Position numbers and translations under genes: made by a program. Shown piece by piece: positions 37,951-46,500 of a stretch of DNA of 64,000 nt. The DNA comes from Amycolatopsis jiangsuensis (GTDB taxonomy: Bacteria; Actinomycetota; Actinomycetes; Mycobacteriales; Pseudonocardiaceae): contig NZ_JACHMG010000001.1 in assembly GCF_014204865.1 (NCBI RefSeq), forward strand, positions 2,728,001 through 2,792,000, given 5' to 3'. Under the pieces are notes generated by a model, which saw nothing but the letters and a program-made list of their open reading frames with translations, was not told the origin of the DNA and made no database searches. Numbering within the stretch: position 1 is the first letter of the stretch; each line of letters opens with the position of its first letter.

Positions 37951-39963
37951 ATGACTGTCGAAGATCCGTATCTGTGGCTGGAGGACGTGACCGGGGAAGC
38001 GGCACTCGACTGGGTCCGCGCCCGCAACGCCGAAACCCTGGACGTGCTGACGGCGGGTGAGCGGTTCGGGCAGCTGCGGGACTCGATCCGCGAGGTGCTC
38101 GACGCGGGCGGCCGGATCCCCTACGTGGTGCGCCGGGGGCCGCACCTCTACAACTTCTGGCAGGACGGCGCGCATCCGCGGGGACTGTGGCGGCGCACCA
38201 CGCTCGAGCAGTACCGCAGCGCGGAACCGGAGTGGGAGCTGCTGCTCGACGTCGACGCGCTCGCCGAAGCCGAGGACGAGAACTGGGTGTGGAAGGGTGC
38301 CGCGGTGCTGCGCCCGGGACACCGGCTCGGGCTGGTGCAGCTGTCCCGCGGCGGGGCCGACGCGACCGTGGTCCGGGAGTTCGACCTCGATGCGCACGAG
38401 TTCGTCGAAGGCGGCTTCTTCCTGTCCGAGGCGAAGAACCGCGTCGGCTGGATCGACGCCGACCGGCTGTACCTCGGCACCGACTTCGGGCCCGGGACGC
38501 TCACCAGCTCCGGATATCCGCGGCTGGTGAAGGAGTGGCGGCGCGGCACCCCGATCGAGGACGCGGTGCCGGTGTTCGAGGGCAAGCCCGACGACGTCGC
38601 GGTCGCCGCCTTCCACGACCCGACCGAGGGATTCGAGCGCGACTTCGTGTACCGCTCACTGGACTTCTTTCGGACCGAGGTGCACGAGCGGACCGCGTCC
38701 GGGCTCGTGAAACTCGACCTGCCGGACGACGTCGACGTGTCGGCGCACCGCGACTGGCTGCTCGTGCAGCCGCGGACCTCCTGGACTGTGGGCGGCGTGG
38801 CGTACCCGGCCGGAGCGCTGCTGGCCATCCGGTACGACGCGTTCACTTCCGGCGACCGGAACTTCACCGCGCTGTTCACCCCGGACGCGCACACTTCGCT
38901 GGACTACTACACGTGGACACGGCACCACCTGCTGCTCGGGACGCTGCACGACGTGAAGACCGAACTGCGGGTACTCACCCCGGGACCGGACGGCTGGACC
39001 GAGGCTCCGCTGGCCGGCGCACCCGAGTTCGGCAGCGCGCAGATCGTGGACACCGAACCCGACGTCGACGACGAGTACCTGGTGGACTCCTCCAGCTACG
39101 TCCAGCCGTCCACGCTCAGCCGCGGCGTGGTCGGCGGTGACGTCGAGGTCCTCAAGCAGGCGCCGGGATTCTTCGACACCGACGGGATCGAGGTCAGCCA
39201 GCATTTCGCGACGTCGGAGGACGGCACCCGGATTCCGTATTTCGTGCTCCGCCCGGCGGACGCCGAAGGCGGGCCGACGCTGCTGAGCGGGTACGGCGGC
39301 TTCGAGGTGTCCCTCACGCCGTCCTACAGCGGTTCCATCGGCCGTTCCTGGCTCTCGCGCGGCGGCACGTACGTGGTCGCGAACATCCGCGGCGGCGGCG
39401 AGTACGGTCCGCAGTGGCATGCGCAGGCGGTGAAAGCCGACCGGCACAAGGTGTACGAGGACTTCTCCGCGGTCGCCCGTGATCTGGCCACACGCGGCAT
39501 CACCACCCCGGAACGGCTCGGAATCCAGGGCGGCAGCAACGGCGGCCTGCTGATGGGTGTGATGCTCACCCGCTACCCGGAGCTGTTCGGCGCGATCGTC
39601 TGCCAGGTTCCGCTGCTCGACATGAAGCGCTACCACCTGCTGCTGGCGGGCGCGTCGTGGATGGCCGAATGGGGCGACCCGGACGTGCCGGCCGAGTGGG
39701 AGTACATCGCGAAGTACTCGCCGTACCAGAACGTGCGAGCGGACCGGGAGTACCCGCCGATCCTGTTCGTCACGTCCACCCGGGACGACCGCGTCCATCC
39801 GGGACACGCACGCAAGATGGTGGCCCGGATGCGCGAACAGGGGCACGCGGAGGTCGAGTACTTCGAGAACCTCGAAGGCGGCCACGGCGCGGCGGCGGAC
39901 AACGAACAGCTGGCCTTCCGCACGGCGCTGGCCTACGAGTTCCTGTGGTCGAAACTGTCCTGA
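37951..39963 (+). CDS. S9 family prolyl oligopeptidase
   Basis: 670 aa. N-terminal beta-propeller, preceded by the typical DPYLWLEDVTGEAALDWVRARN (5-26), and a C-terminal alpha/beta hydrolase with Ser529 in QGGSNGGLLMG, the Asp in VTSTRDDRVHP and the His in EGGHGAAAD. No signal peptide, so cytosolic. Cleaves short peptides after Pro or similar. ATG at 37951 gives the family N-terminus; the frame is open further upstream but antisense to the YpfJ-type gene. Confidence 0.92.
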   Translation: MTVEDPYLWLEDVTGEAALDWVRARNAETLDVLTAGERFGQLRDSIREVLDAGGRIPYVVRRGPHLYNFWQDGAHPRGLWRRTTLEQYRSAEPEWELLLDVDALAEAEDENWVWKGAAVLRPGHRLGLVQLSRGGADATVVREFDLDAHEFVEGGFFLSEAKNRVGWIDADRLYLGTDFGPGTLTSSGYPRLVKEWRRGTPIEDAVPVFEGKPDDVAVAAFHDPTEGFERDFVYRSLDFFRTEVHERTASGLVKLDLPDDVDVSAHRDWLLVQPRTSWTVGGVAYPAGALLAIRYDAFTSGDRNFTALFTPDAHTSLDYYTWTRHHLLLGTLHDVKTELRVLTPGPDGWTEAPLAGAPEFGSAQIVDTEPDVDDEYLVDSSSYVQPSTLSRGVVGGDVEVLKQAPGFFDTDGIEVSQHFATSEDGTRIPYFVLRPADAEGGPTLLSGYGGFEVSLTPSYSGSIGRSWLSRGGTYVVANIRGGGEYGPQWHAQAVKADRHKVYEDFSAVARDLATRGITTPERLGIQGGSNGGLLMGVMLTRYPELFGAIVCQVPLLDMKRYHLLLAGASWMAEWGDPDVPAEWEYIAKYSPYQNVRADREYPPILFVTSTRDDRVHPGHARKMVARMREQGHAEVEYFENLEGGHGAAADNEQLAFRTALAYEFLWSKLS

Positions 39964-39969
39964 CCGCCC

Positions 39970-39997
39970 GGCCCGGGGTCGCGCGCGATCCCGGGCC
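39970..39997 (+). terminator. Hairpin after S9 peptidase
   Basis: GGCCCGGGGTCGCG (39970-39983) pairs with CGCGATCCCGGGCC (39984-39997) with one mismatch, 6 bp after the stop. No U-tract. Confidence 0.65.
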
Positions 39998-40079
39998 TGC
40001 GGGTGCCCTTTGTGGACACCTGTGTCGTGCTGTCCGGCCGGTTCATCGACCCGCCGCGGCGGCGCTGTCCGCTGCTTGC

Positions 40080-40110
40080 TGCCTTGTGTTCCCTGCCTTG
40101 TGTTCCCTGC
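40080..40110. repeat. 14-bp tandem repeat before VOC gene
   Basis: TGCCTTGTGTTCCC occurs twice head to tail (40080-40093, 40094-40107) with a partial third TGCC, ending about 20 bp before the VOC start codon. Confidence 0.85.
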
Positions 40111-40130
40111 CGGCAAGGACGGATGCTGCC

Positions 40131-40538
40131 ATGGTCGCGTTCCTGCAATTGACCACGATCATCGTCGAGGACTACGACGACGCGATCGCTTTCTTCACCG
40201 AGGCGCTCGGGTTCGAACTGGCCGAGGACTCCCCGTCCCGCACCAACGACGGCCGCGTCAAGCGCTGGGTGGTCGTCCGCCCACCGGGCGCGGAGGCCGG
40301 CATCCTCCTCGCCCGCGCCGACGGAGAGCAGCAGACCGCCGCGATCGGGACGCAACACGCCGGCCGAGTGGGCTTCTTCCTGCGCGTGGACGATTTCGAG
40401 GCCAGTTTCCAGCGCATGCGCGCCGCAGGGGTCGAGTTCGTCGCGGAGCCGCGCACCGAGCTGTACGGCCGGGTCGTCGTCTTCCGCGACGTCGCCGGCA
40501 ACCGCTGGGATCTCCTCGGCCCCGCCACACCTGCCTGA
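40131..40538 (+). CDS. VOC family protein (glyoxalase/dioxygenase fold)
   Basis: 135 aa. Single vicinal-oxygen-chelate domain of two beta-alpha-beta-beta-beta units: FLQLTTIIVEDYDDAIAFFTEALGFEL, GRVGFFLRVDDFEASFQRMRAAGV and YGRVVVFRDVAGNRWDLL. Neither typical metal His at the N-terminus is clear, so it could be a binding or resistance protein rather than an enzyme. ATG with AAGGACGGA upstream. Confidence 0.87.
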   Translation: MVAFLQLTTIIVEDYDDAIAFFTEALGFELAEDSPSRTNDGRVKRWVVVRPPGAEAGILLARADGEQQTAAIGTQHAGRVGFFLRVDDFEASFQRMRAAGVEFVAEPRTELYGRVVVFRDVAGNRWDLLGPATPA

Positions 40539-40963
40539 GCCGACCCGCTTCGACTCGAGTTCCGGCGCCCTGCCTGCGTAGGCACCCTGTGCCTGTCGAG
40601 ACGGCGCATAGCCGGCGCCACCGACGACACCCGGCGACCGCCACGCCGGCCCCGGCTGCCCACCCCCGGCGACCACGGCTCGATCCGACTTGGTGCACCC
40701 GCCGCAACTTGCCCGGCCACGACCGACCATGCCCGGCAACCTTCACCGCCTCATGACCGACCACAACCCAGCATGCCTCACCGCGCCGCGACTGACCGCG
40801 CCCGGCGGCTCTCGTCCCGCCACGGCCGCCGACGTCCGGTGACGGTGGTGCCGACACGGCTCACCGCATCCGGCAATCCTCACGTCGCCGCGGCTTACCG
40901 CACATGGCGGTCGTCATGCCGGCACGGCACAGCACCGCACATGGCGACCGTGGTGCCGACACG
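40539..40963. other. Gap with degenerate repeats, no gene
   Basis: Between the VOC gene and the nrdJ terminator. Contains direct repeats: TGGTGCCGACACGGC at 40846-40860 and 40951-40965, and ACCGCACATGGCG at 40897-40909 and 40935-40947, plus many degenerate CCGCAC/GGCA words. Reading frames here are repeat-driven and show no conserved motif. Confidence 0.65.
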
Positions 40964-41000
40964 GCACCGCACCCGGCAGCTGCTCTGCCGGGTGCGGTGC
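40964..41000 (-). terminator. Strong hairpin after nrdJ
   Basis: Perfect 16-bp arms GCACCGCACCCGGCAG (40964-40979) / CTGCCGGGTGCGGTGC (40985-41000) with a 5-base loop, 14 bp beyond the nrdJ stop. Confidence 0.85.
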
Positions 41001-41014
41001 GCGCGGACTGCTGG

Positions 41015-43834
41015 TCAGCTGCAGCCGGAGGTGGCGCCGCAGCCTTCGCAGGCGTAGCAGGAGCCCGCCGGGCGCATCTTCGTGCCGCAGGTCATGCACA
41101 GCGGAGCGTCGGCGGCCTTGCCGAGGTGCAGCTCCATCAGCTCGGCCGTACTGTGCGCGTCGTCGGCTGCCTCGGACTCCCGCTTCTCCTCGCGAGCGGC
41201 GGCCGGTGAGGAGTCCACGCTGGTGCGCAGTGCCTCCAGGTCCATTCCGCCGCCGTAGTTCTGCTCGACCTCGGCCGAGCGCTCGTCGGCGGTGAAGATG
41301 CCGAGCTGGGAGCGCTTCTCGTACGGCAGGTAGTCGAGTGCGAGCCGCCGGAACAGGTAGTCCATGACGCTCGTGGCGATCCGGATGTCCGGGTCGTCGG
41401 TCATCCCGGCGGGTTCGAAGCGCAGGTTGGAGAACTTCGAGACGTAGAACTCCAGCGGGATGCCGTGCTGCAGACCGACCGAGATGGACATGGAGAACGC
41501 GTCCATCACTCCGGCCAGTGTGGAACCCTGCTTGCCGAGCTTGACGAAGATCTCGCCGAGCCCGTCGTCCGGGTACGAACCGGCGTGCAGGTAGCCCTCG
41601 GCGCCGCCGACGGTGAACGACACCGTCTGGCTCGGGCGCTTCTTCGGCAGCCGGCGGCGTACCGGGCGGTATTCGACGACCTTCTCCGGCTCGGTCCCGG
41701 CCTCGGCTTCCTTCTTCTTCGCCGTGGACAGCGGCTGGCCGACCTTGCAGTTGTCGCGGTAGATGGCGAGCGCTTTCAGGCCGAGTTTCCAGCCCTGGAA
41801 GTAGATTTCCTCGACGTCCTCGACGGTGGCCGCCTCGGGCATGTTCACCGTCTTGGAGATCGCGCCCGAGATGAACGGCTGGACCGCGGCCATCATCCGC
41901 ACGTGCCCCATCGGCGCGATGGACCGCTCACCGACCGCGCAGTCGAACACCTCGTAGTGCTCGGGGCGCAGGCCCGGCGCGTCGATGACGTGGCCGTGCT
42001 GGGCGACGTACTCGACGATCGCCTCGACCTGTTCGTCCTGGTAGCCGAGCGCCCGCAGCGCCCGCGGCACGGTCTGGTTCACGATCTGCATGGACCCGCC
42101 GCCGACGAGCTTCTTGAACTTCACCAGGGAGAAGTCCGGCTCGATCCCGGTGGTGTCGCAGTCCATCATGAAGCCGATGGTGCCGGTGGGTGCGAGCACC
42201 GAGGCCTGCGCGTTGCGCCAGCCGTGGCGGGTGCCCAGCTCGACCCCGCGCTGCCATTCCTGCGAGGCGAGCGCGCGGACCGCCTTGTCGTTCTCGTGGT
42301 AGGTGCGGATCAGCTCGTTGGCCGCCGCGTGCTTGCGCATCACCCGCTGGTGCGCCTCGGCGTTGCGGGCGTAGCCCTCGTATGGGCCGACCACGCCGGC
42401 CAGCTCGGCCGAGCGCCGGTAGGAGACCCCGGTCATCAGCGAGGTGATCGCACCGGCGAGCGCCCGGCCGCCCTCGGAGTCGTAGGCGTGGCCCAGCGCC
42501 ATGAGCAACGCGCCGAGGTTGGCGTACCCGATGCCCAGCTGGCGGAACTTGCGGGTGGTCTCGGCGATCGGCTCGGTCGGGAAGTCCGCGAAGCAGATGG
42601 AGACGTCCATCGCGGTGATGACGAATTCGACGGCCTTCGCGAACAGCGGCGCGTCGAACGTGCCGTCGGCGGACACGAACTTCAGCAGGTTCAGCGACGC
42701 CAGGTTGCAACTGGAGTTGTCCAGGTGCATGTACTCACTGCACGGGTTCGACGCGGTGATCCGGCCGGACTCCGGGCAGGTGTGCCAGTCGTTGATCGTG
42801 CCGTCGTACTGCAGGCCGGGGTCGGCGCACTCCCAGGCGGCTTTCGCCACGGAACGGAACAGCTTCTTCGCGTCGGTGCGCTCGATGACCTCACCGGTGA
42901 GCCGGGCACGCAGGCCGAAGTCGGTGCCGGTCTCCACCGACTGCATGAACTCGTCGGAGACCCGGACCGAGTTGTTCGCGTTCTGGTACTGCACCGAGGA
43001 GATGTCCGCGCCGGAGAGGTCCATGTCGAACCCGGCGTCGCGCAGGACCTTGATCTTCTCCTCCTCGCGCGCCTTCGTCGCGACGAACTCCTCGATGTCC
43101 GGGTGGTCCACGTCGAGCACGACCATCTTCGCCGCGCGTCGGGTGGCGCCGCCGGACTTGATGGTGCCGGCGGAGGCGTCGGCGCCGCGCATGAACGACA
43201 CCGGACCGGACGCGGTCCCACCGGAGGACAGCAGTTCCTTCGAGGACCGGATCCGGGAGAGGTTGAGGCCGGCGCCGGAGCCGCCCTTGAAGATGAGGCC
43301 TTCCTCGCGGTACCAGTTCAGGATCGATTCCATGGTGTCGTCGACCGAGAGGATGAAGCAGGCCGACACCTGCTGCTTGGAGGAGGTACCGACGTTGAAC
43401 CACACCGGGGAGTTGAAGCTGAAGACCTGGTGCAGCAGCATCCAGGTGAGCTCGTGCTCGAAGATTTCGAGGTCGGCCGCGCCGGCGAAGTAGCCGTGTG
43501 CGGCGGCCGCCTTGACATAGGTACCGACCACGCGGTCGATGAGCTGCTTGAGACTGCTCTCCCGCTGGTCGGTGCCGACCGCGCCGCGGAAGTACTTGCT
43601 GGTGACGATGTTCGTCGCGTTGACCGACCAGAACTCGGGGAACTCGACCCCGCGCTGCTCGAAGTTGACGCTGCCGTCGCGCCAGTTGGTCATCACGACG
43701 TCACGCTTCTCCCACGCGACCTCGTCGTATGGGTGCACCCCTTCGGTGGTGAAGACGCGCTGCACGCTCAGCCCGTTCGCGGCCTTCTTCTTGTTCCGTC
43801 CGGCGGCCGTGCCGGCTCCCACGGTTTCGGTCAT
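41015..43834 (-). CDS. nrdJ: Vitamin B12-dependent ribonucleotide reductase (class II)
   Basis: 939 aa. Class II RNR using adenosylcobalamin to make deoxynucleotides. Visible blocks: FSFNSPVWFNVG, QVSACFILSVDD, KGGSGAGLNLSRIRS, NPCSEYMHLDNSSCNLASLNLLKF (active-site region), and APTGTIGFMMDCDTTGIEPDF. The C-terminus is Cys-rich (LCMTCGTKM, SCYACEGCGATSGC), the usual thiol-transfer and zinc-ribbon tail of long actinobacterial NrdJ. No intein. ATG at 43834 with GGGACAGGA upstream. It lies 31 bp after nrdR in one operon, as in Streptomyces nrdRJ. Confidence 0.95.
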   Translation of the reverse strand: MTETVGAGTAAGRNKKKAANGLSVQRVFTTEGVHPYDEVAWEKRDVVMTNWRDGSVNFEQRGVEFPEFWSVNATNIVTSKYFRGAVGTDQRESSLKQLIDRVVGTYVKAAAAHGYFAGAADLEIFEHELTWMLLHQVFSFNSPVWFNVGTSSKQQVSACFILSVDDTMESILNWYREEGLIFKGGSGAGLNLSRIRSSKELLSSGGTASGPVSFMRGADASAGTIKSGGATRRAAKMVVLDVDHPDIEEFVATKAREEEKIKVLRDAGFDMDLSGADISSVQYQNANNSVRVSDEFMQSVETGTDFGLRARLTGEVIERTDAKKLFRSVAKAAWECADPGLQYDGTINDWHTCPESGRITASNPCSEYMHLDNSSCNLASLNLLKFVSADGTFDAPLFAKAVEFVITAMDVSICFADFPTEPIAETTRKFRQLGIGYANLGALLMALGHAYDSEGGRALAGAITSLMTGVSYRRSAELAGVVGPYEGYARNAEAHQRVMRKHAAANELIRTYHENDKAVRALASQEWQRGVELGTRHGWRNAQASVLAPTGTIGFMMDCDTTGIEPDFSLVKFKKLVGGGSMQIVNQTVPRALRALGYQDEQVEAIVEYVAQHGHVIDAPGLRPEHYEVFDCAVGERSIAPMGHVRMMAAVQPFISGAISKTVNMPEAATVEDVEEIYFQGWKLGLKALAIYRDNCKVGQPLSTAKKKEAEAGTEPEKVVEYRPVRRRLPKKRPSQTVSFTVGGAEGYLHAGSYPDDGLGEIFVKLGKQGSTLAGVMDAFSMSISVGLQHGIPLEFYVSKFSNLRFEPAGMTDDPDIRIATSVMDYLFRRLALDYLPYEKRSQLGIFTADERSAEVEQNYGGGMDLEALRTSVDSSPAAAREEKRESEAADDAHSTAELMELHLGKAADAPLCMTCGTKMRPAGSCYACEGCGATSGCS

Positions 43835-43865
43835 GCGGTCCTGTCCCTCACTCCCCACGCACGGC

Positions 43866-44357
43866 TCAGTCGTCCGCCGTACGCTCGCCTTCTGTGTCCT
43901 CCGCGCTGCCCGCCATGGCTTCCCGCAGGTCGGCGATCTCCTTCTCGAAGTCCTCGACCGAGGAGAACGAGCGGTAGACGCTGGCGAACCGGAGGTAGGC
44001 GACGCCGTCGAGCTCCCGGAGCGGACCGAGGATGGCCAGGCCGACCTCGTGGCTCGGGATCTCCGCCAGACCGGCGGAGCGGATCGACTCCTCCACGCGC
44101 TGCGCGAGCTTCTGCAGCGCGTCGTCGTCGACCGGCCGGCCCTGGCAGGCCCGGCGCACGCCGTTGACCACCTTGTCCCGGCTGAACTGCTCGGTGACGC
44201 CGGACCGCTTGACGACGGCGAGCACCATCGTCTCCGACGTGGTGAAGCGCCGGCCGCACTGCGCGCACGAGCGCCGCCGCCGGATCGCCTGACCTTCATC
44301 CACCTCTCGGGAGTCGACCACCCGAGAGTCCGCATGCCGGCAGAACGGGCACCTCAT
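43866..44357 (-). CDS. nrdR: Transcriptional repressor NrdR
   Basis: 163 aa. N-terminal zinc ribbon with Cys3, Cys6, Cys31 and Cys34 ([16 protein letters not shown]) and an ATP-cone from about 46 to 136 ([24 protein letters not shown]). Binds dATP/ATP and represses ribonucleotide reductase genes at NrdR boxes; one matches the consensus upstream of this operon. First gene of the nrdR-nrdJ unit. C-terminus is short and acidic. Confidence 0.95.
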   Translation of the reverse strand: MRCPFCRHADSRVVDSREVDEGQAIRRRRSCAQCGRRFTTSETMVLAVVKRSGVTEQFSRDKVVNGVRRACQGRPVDDDALQKLAQRVEESIRSAGLAEIPSHEVGLAILGPLRELDGVAYLRFASVYRSFSSVEDFEKEIADLREAMAGSAEDTEGERTADD

Positions 44358-44472
44358 CCGCCAGTCACCTTCCCCTCCGCGCCGGCCGATTCCTGTTCCC
44401 GTCCGGCCCCTGCCGCCACGCTACGGCCTGGACCACGATCACCCCGCGCGGCCCCGCGCCTGGTGATCGATC

Positions 44473-44544
44473 TGTGGACATCCGGTGGGTGAACGCCAGC
44501 CAGCTGTGGATAACTGACTCCAGTCTACCCCTACCTGTGGACCA
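44473..44544 (-). promoter_or_regulatory. Three DnaA-box-like 9-mers upstream of nrdRJ
   Basis: Minus-strand reading: TTATCCACA at 44513-44505 (perfect DnaA box), ATGTCCACA at 44481-44473 and TGGTCCACA at 44544-44536 (each one mismatch from TTGTCCACA). Same orientation, starts 32 and 31 bp apart. Confidence 0.55.
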
Positions 44545-44559
44545 ACTACAGCGGTGTAA

Positions 44560-44575
44560 CTACTAGATATAGGGG
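44560..44575 (-). promoter_or_regulatory. NrdR box
   Basis: Minus-strand CCCCTATATCTAGTAG keeps the core of the NrdR-box consensus acaCwAtATaTwGtgt (C, wAtAT, TwGt). Only one clear copy is seen; a second weak partner may lie about 35 bp closer to nrdR (44525-44540). Confidence 0.65.
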
Positions 44576-44665
44576 TAGACCTTAGATCGTCGCCCGAATG
44601 GACGCAAGCGGCACGAGCGGGTGAAAGAAGGCCTTCGCGCCCCGCGATCGCACTGCCGCCGAGCG

Positions 44666-45406
44666 TCACGACCCGCTTCGGGCGGGCCCGCCGCCGGCGG
44701 CTCCGGTGACCGGCACGGTGAGCGGAAAGCCGGGCACGAGGGCGGTGTCGTCCAGGTCGTTCAGCTGCTTGATACGGGAGACCACCGCCGCCTGATCGGA
44801 ATCGGGCGCGAACCGGGTGGCCAGCGCCGTGAGCGTGTCGCCGGGACGGACCGACACGGACGCCGTGCGCTCGGGGACGGCCGCGCCGGGAACCCCGCCG
44901 CCGAAAACACCCAGTCCGGTGACGACGAGACAGACCGCCGCGGCGATCGCCACCAGCCACGGCCACCGTACGGGAGGCCGCCGCGCCTGCGAGCACCCAG
45001 CCGCACCGGCCGCCCGTCCCGCGACGACGCGCGCCCGCGTGGGCGGCCGCAACGGCTCGCCTCGCCGCTCCCGCGCGGTCCGGCCCGGGTTGGCCGGCAC
45101 GGCGGCGGGAACGTGCCGCACACCCCCGCGACGACTCGGAAGCTCCCGGATCGCCGGCACACCGGCCGAAACCTGTCGGGCCCGGGACTCGCGCGCCGGA
45201 TTCCGGCCCACAGAACCACCCGACCGAGTGATCCGCGTGCCCGATCGCGGAGCGTCGTGCTCCCGGACAGCCGGGTCGTCCGCTGCCGGACCGGGGGTGG
45301 CGGGGGCCCGCCTGGACGCGGGAGCGGGGCAAACAGGGTCGGCGGCCCGCCCGGCAAGGGCGGGCCGGAACGGGCGGACGAGCCCGCGGTCGGCCAGGAT
45401 CGACAT
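44666..45406 (-). CDS. LysM membrane protein, ChiZ/DivS-like SOS cell-division regulator
   Basis: 246 aa. A long basic Arg/Pro-rich cytoplasmic N-terminus (1-146), one membrane helix (147-169, WPWLVAIAAAVCLVVTGLGVF) and an external LysM domain (182-232, VSVRPGDTLTALATRFAP). Position between nrdR and a divergent lexA is that of M. tuberculosis ChiZ (Rv2719c) and C. glutamicum DivS, SOS-induced factors that halt division. SOS boxes in the shared promoter support this. ATG with GGAGG 7 bases upstream. Function by synteny and architecture. Confidence 0.85.
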   Translation of the reverse strand: MSILADRGLVRPFRPALAGRAADPVCPAPASRRAPATPGPAADDPAVREHDAPRSGTRITRSGGSVGRNPARESRARQVSAGVPAIRELPSRRGGVRHVPAAVPANPGRTARERRGEPLRPPTRARVVAGRAAGAAGCSQARRPPVRWPWLVAIAAAVCLVVTGLGVFGGGVPGAAVPERTASVSVRPGDTLTALATRFAPDSDQAAVVSRIKQLNDLDDTALVPGFPLTVPVTGAAGGGPARSGS

Positions 45407-45473
45407 GACGGAACCTCCTCATGACCTGCTGTTCCGTCCGATCCGGGTACGCACCGCGACGGCGCGACCCGGG

Positions 45474-45489
45474 TCGAACAGGCGTTCTA
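45474..45489. promoter_or_regulatory. SOS (LexA) box 1
   Basis: TCGAACAGGCGTTCTA: one mismatch from the actinobacterial consensus TCGAAC-N4-GTTCGA; 68 bp upstream of the ChiZ-like gene. Confidence 0.8.
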
Positions 45490-45505
45490 TCGAACGTCCG
45501 TGCGA
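45490..45505. promoter_or_regulatory. SOS (LexA) box 2, abutting box 1
   Basis: TCGAACGTCCGTGCGA: one mismatch from TCGAAC-N4-GTTCGA, immediately next to box 1 with no spacer. Confidence 0.6.
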
Positions 45506-45553
45506 AGGTCTACCACCCCGCACCGACAAAATCGAGCGGACACGGCGTGTCGA

Positions 45554-45569
45554 TCGAACAGATGTTTGA
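45554..45569. promoter_or_regulatory. SOS (LexA) box 3
   Basis: TCGAACAGATGTTTGA: one mismatch from the consensus; 161 bp upstream of the chosen lexA start, fitting autorepression. Confidence 0.8.
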
Positions 45570-45730
45570 AATCGCCGGGCGGGGTGGCTAACGTCGTCAA
45601 CCAGGACATCTGCCCCGGGCAGAGCGCGCCGGCACGCGGGGAGCGGAGCCGGCGCACGCGGGAAAGCGCGGAACGCCTGCCGGCGGCCGCGGGAGGAGCT
45701 GGAGGCGACACAGCGTTGGAGAAGGACACG

Positions 45731-46459
45731 GTGAAGGCCACTGTGGCGAAAGGGCCCGGCGGCGATGCCGACCAGGGCAGCGGGGGCAAGGTCAGCGCTC
45801 TGCCGGAGGTGTACGACGTGGACGAGACACTGACCGTTCGCCAGCAACAGGTGCTGGACGTGATCCGCACCTGGGTGAGCCGCTTCGGCTACCCGCCGAG
45901 CGTCCGCGAGATCGGCGAGGCGGTGGGACTCACGTCGACCTCGTCGGTGTCGCACCAGCTGCGCGCGCTGCAGCGCAAGGGCTACCTGCGGCGCGACGCG
46001 AACCGGCCGCGCGCGGTCGGTGTCCTCGCGTCCACCGACGACAATCCGATGGGCATCGACATGGACCAGCAGCCGTCCGTGCCGAAGGCGGCGTACGTGC
46101 CGCTGGTCGGCCGGATCGCCGCCGGTGGCCCGGTCCTCGCGGAGCAGTCGATCGAGGACGTCTTCCCGCTGCCCCGGGAGATCGTCGGCGAGGGCGAGCT
46201 GTTCCTGCTGAGCGTCACCGGTGACTCGATGGTCGACGCCGCCATCACCGACGGCGACTGGGTCGTGGTCCGCCAGCAGCCGGCCGCGGAGAACGGCGAC
46301 ATCGTGGCCGCCATGATCGACGGCGAGGCCACGGTGAAAACGTTCAAGCGCACGGATGACCACGTCTGGCTGATGCCGCACAACGAGGCCTACGAACCGA
46401 TCCCGGGCGACGACGCGACGATCCTCGGCAAGGTCGTGGCAGTACTGCGCAGGCTCTGA
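45731..46459 (+). CDS. lexA: SOS repressor LexA
   Basis: 242 aa from GTG at 45731 (GAGAAGG upstream); TTG at 45716 is an alternative that adds five residues. Winged HTH at about 34-97 ([44 protein letters not shown]). Self-cleavage bond Ala131-Gly132 in RIAAGGPV, catalytic Ser166 (TGDSMVDA) and Lys203 (TVKTF). The N-terminal 30 residues are a disordered Gly/Asp extension seen in actinobacterial LexA. Represses DNA-damage genes; controls itself and the divergent LysM gene through the boxes between them. Confidence 0.95.
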   Translation: MKATVAKGPGGDADQGSGGKVSALPEVYDVDETLTVRQQQVLDVIRTWVSRFGYPPSVREIGEAVGLTSTSSVSHQLRALQRKGYLRRDANRPRAVGVLASTDDNPMGIDMDQQPSVPKAAYVPLVGRIAAGGPVLAEQSIEDVFPLPREIVGEGELFLLSVTGDSMVDAAITDGDWVVVRQQPAAENGDIVAAMIDGEATVKTFKRTDDHVWLMPHNEAYEPIPGDDATILGKVVAVLRRL

Positions 46460-46465
46460 CCCACG

Positions 46466-46500
46466 GCGAGGGCACCGAACGCCACAGACGGCGCCCTCGC
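46466..46500 (+). terminator. Hairpin after lexA
   Basis: GCGAGGGC (46466-46473) / GCCCTCGC (46493-46500), 6 bp after the stop. Confidence 0.55.

Larger units (their letters stand above)
44358..44665. other. nrdRJ upstream region with DnaA-like and NrdR boxes
   Basis: 308 bp between nrdR and the ChiZ-like gene end. It holds three 9-mers related to the DnaA box (44473-44481, 44505-44513, 44536-44544), an NrdR box (44560-44575), and an 8-bp inverted repeat CGATCACC/GGTGATCG (about 44438-44469) that would lie in the nrdR leader RNA. No gene is seen here. Confidence 0.65.

Noticed and set aside
40773..41057. Small plus-strand open frames in the VOC-nrdJ gap
   Set aside because: They are built from the noncoding repeats and overlap the nrdJ terminator and C-terminus.
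44525..44540. Second NrdR box CTACCCCTACCTGTGG
   Set aside because: Lacks the ATAT core; kept only as a weak partner.
44358..44620. Cobalamin riboswitch upstream of nrdRJ
   Set aside because: No B12-box sequence is visible, and class II RNR does not need repression by B12.
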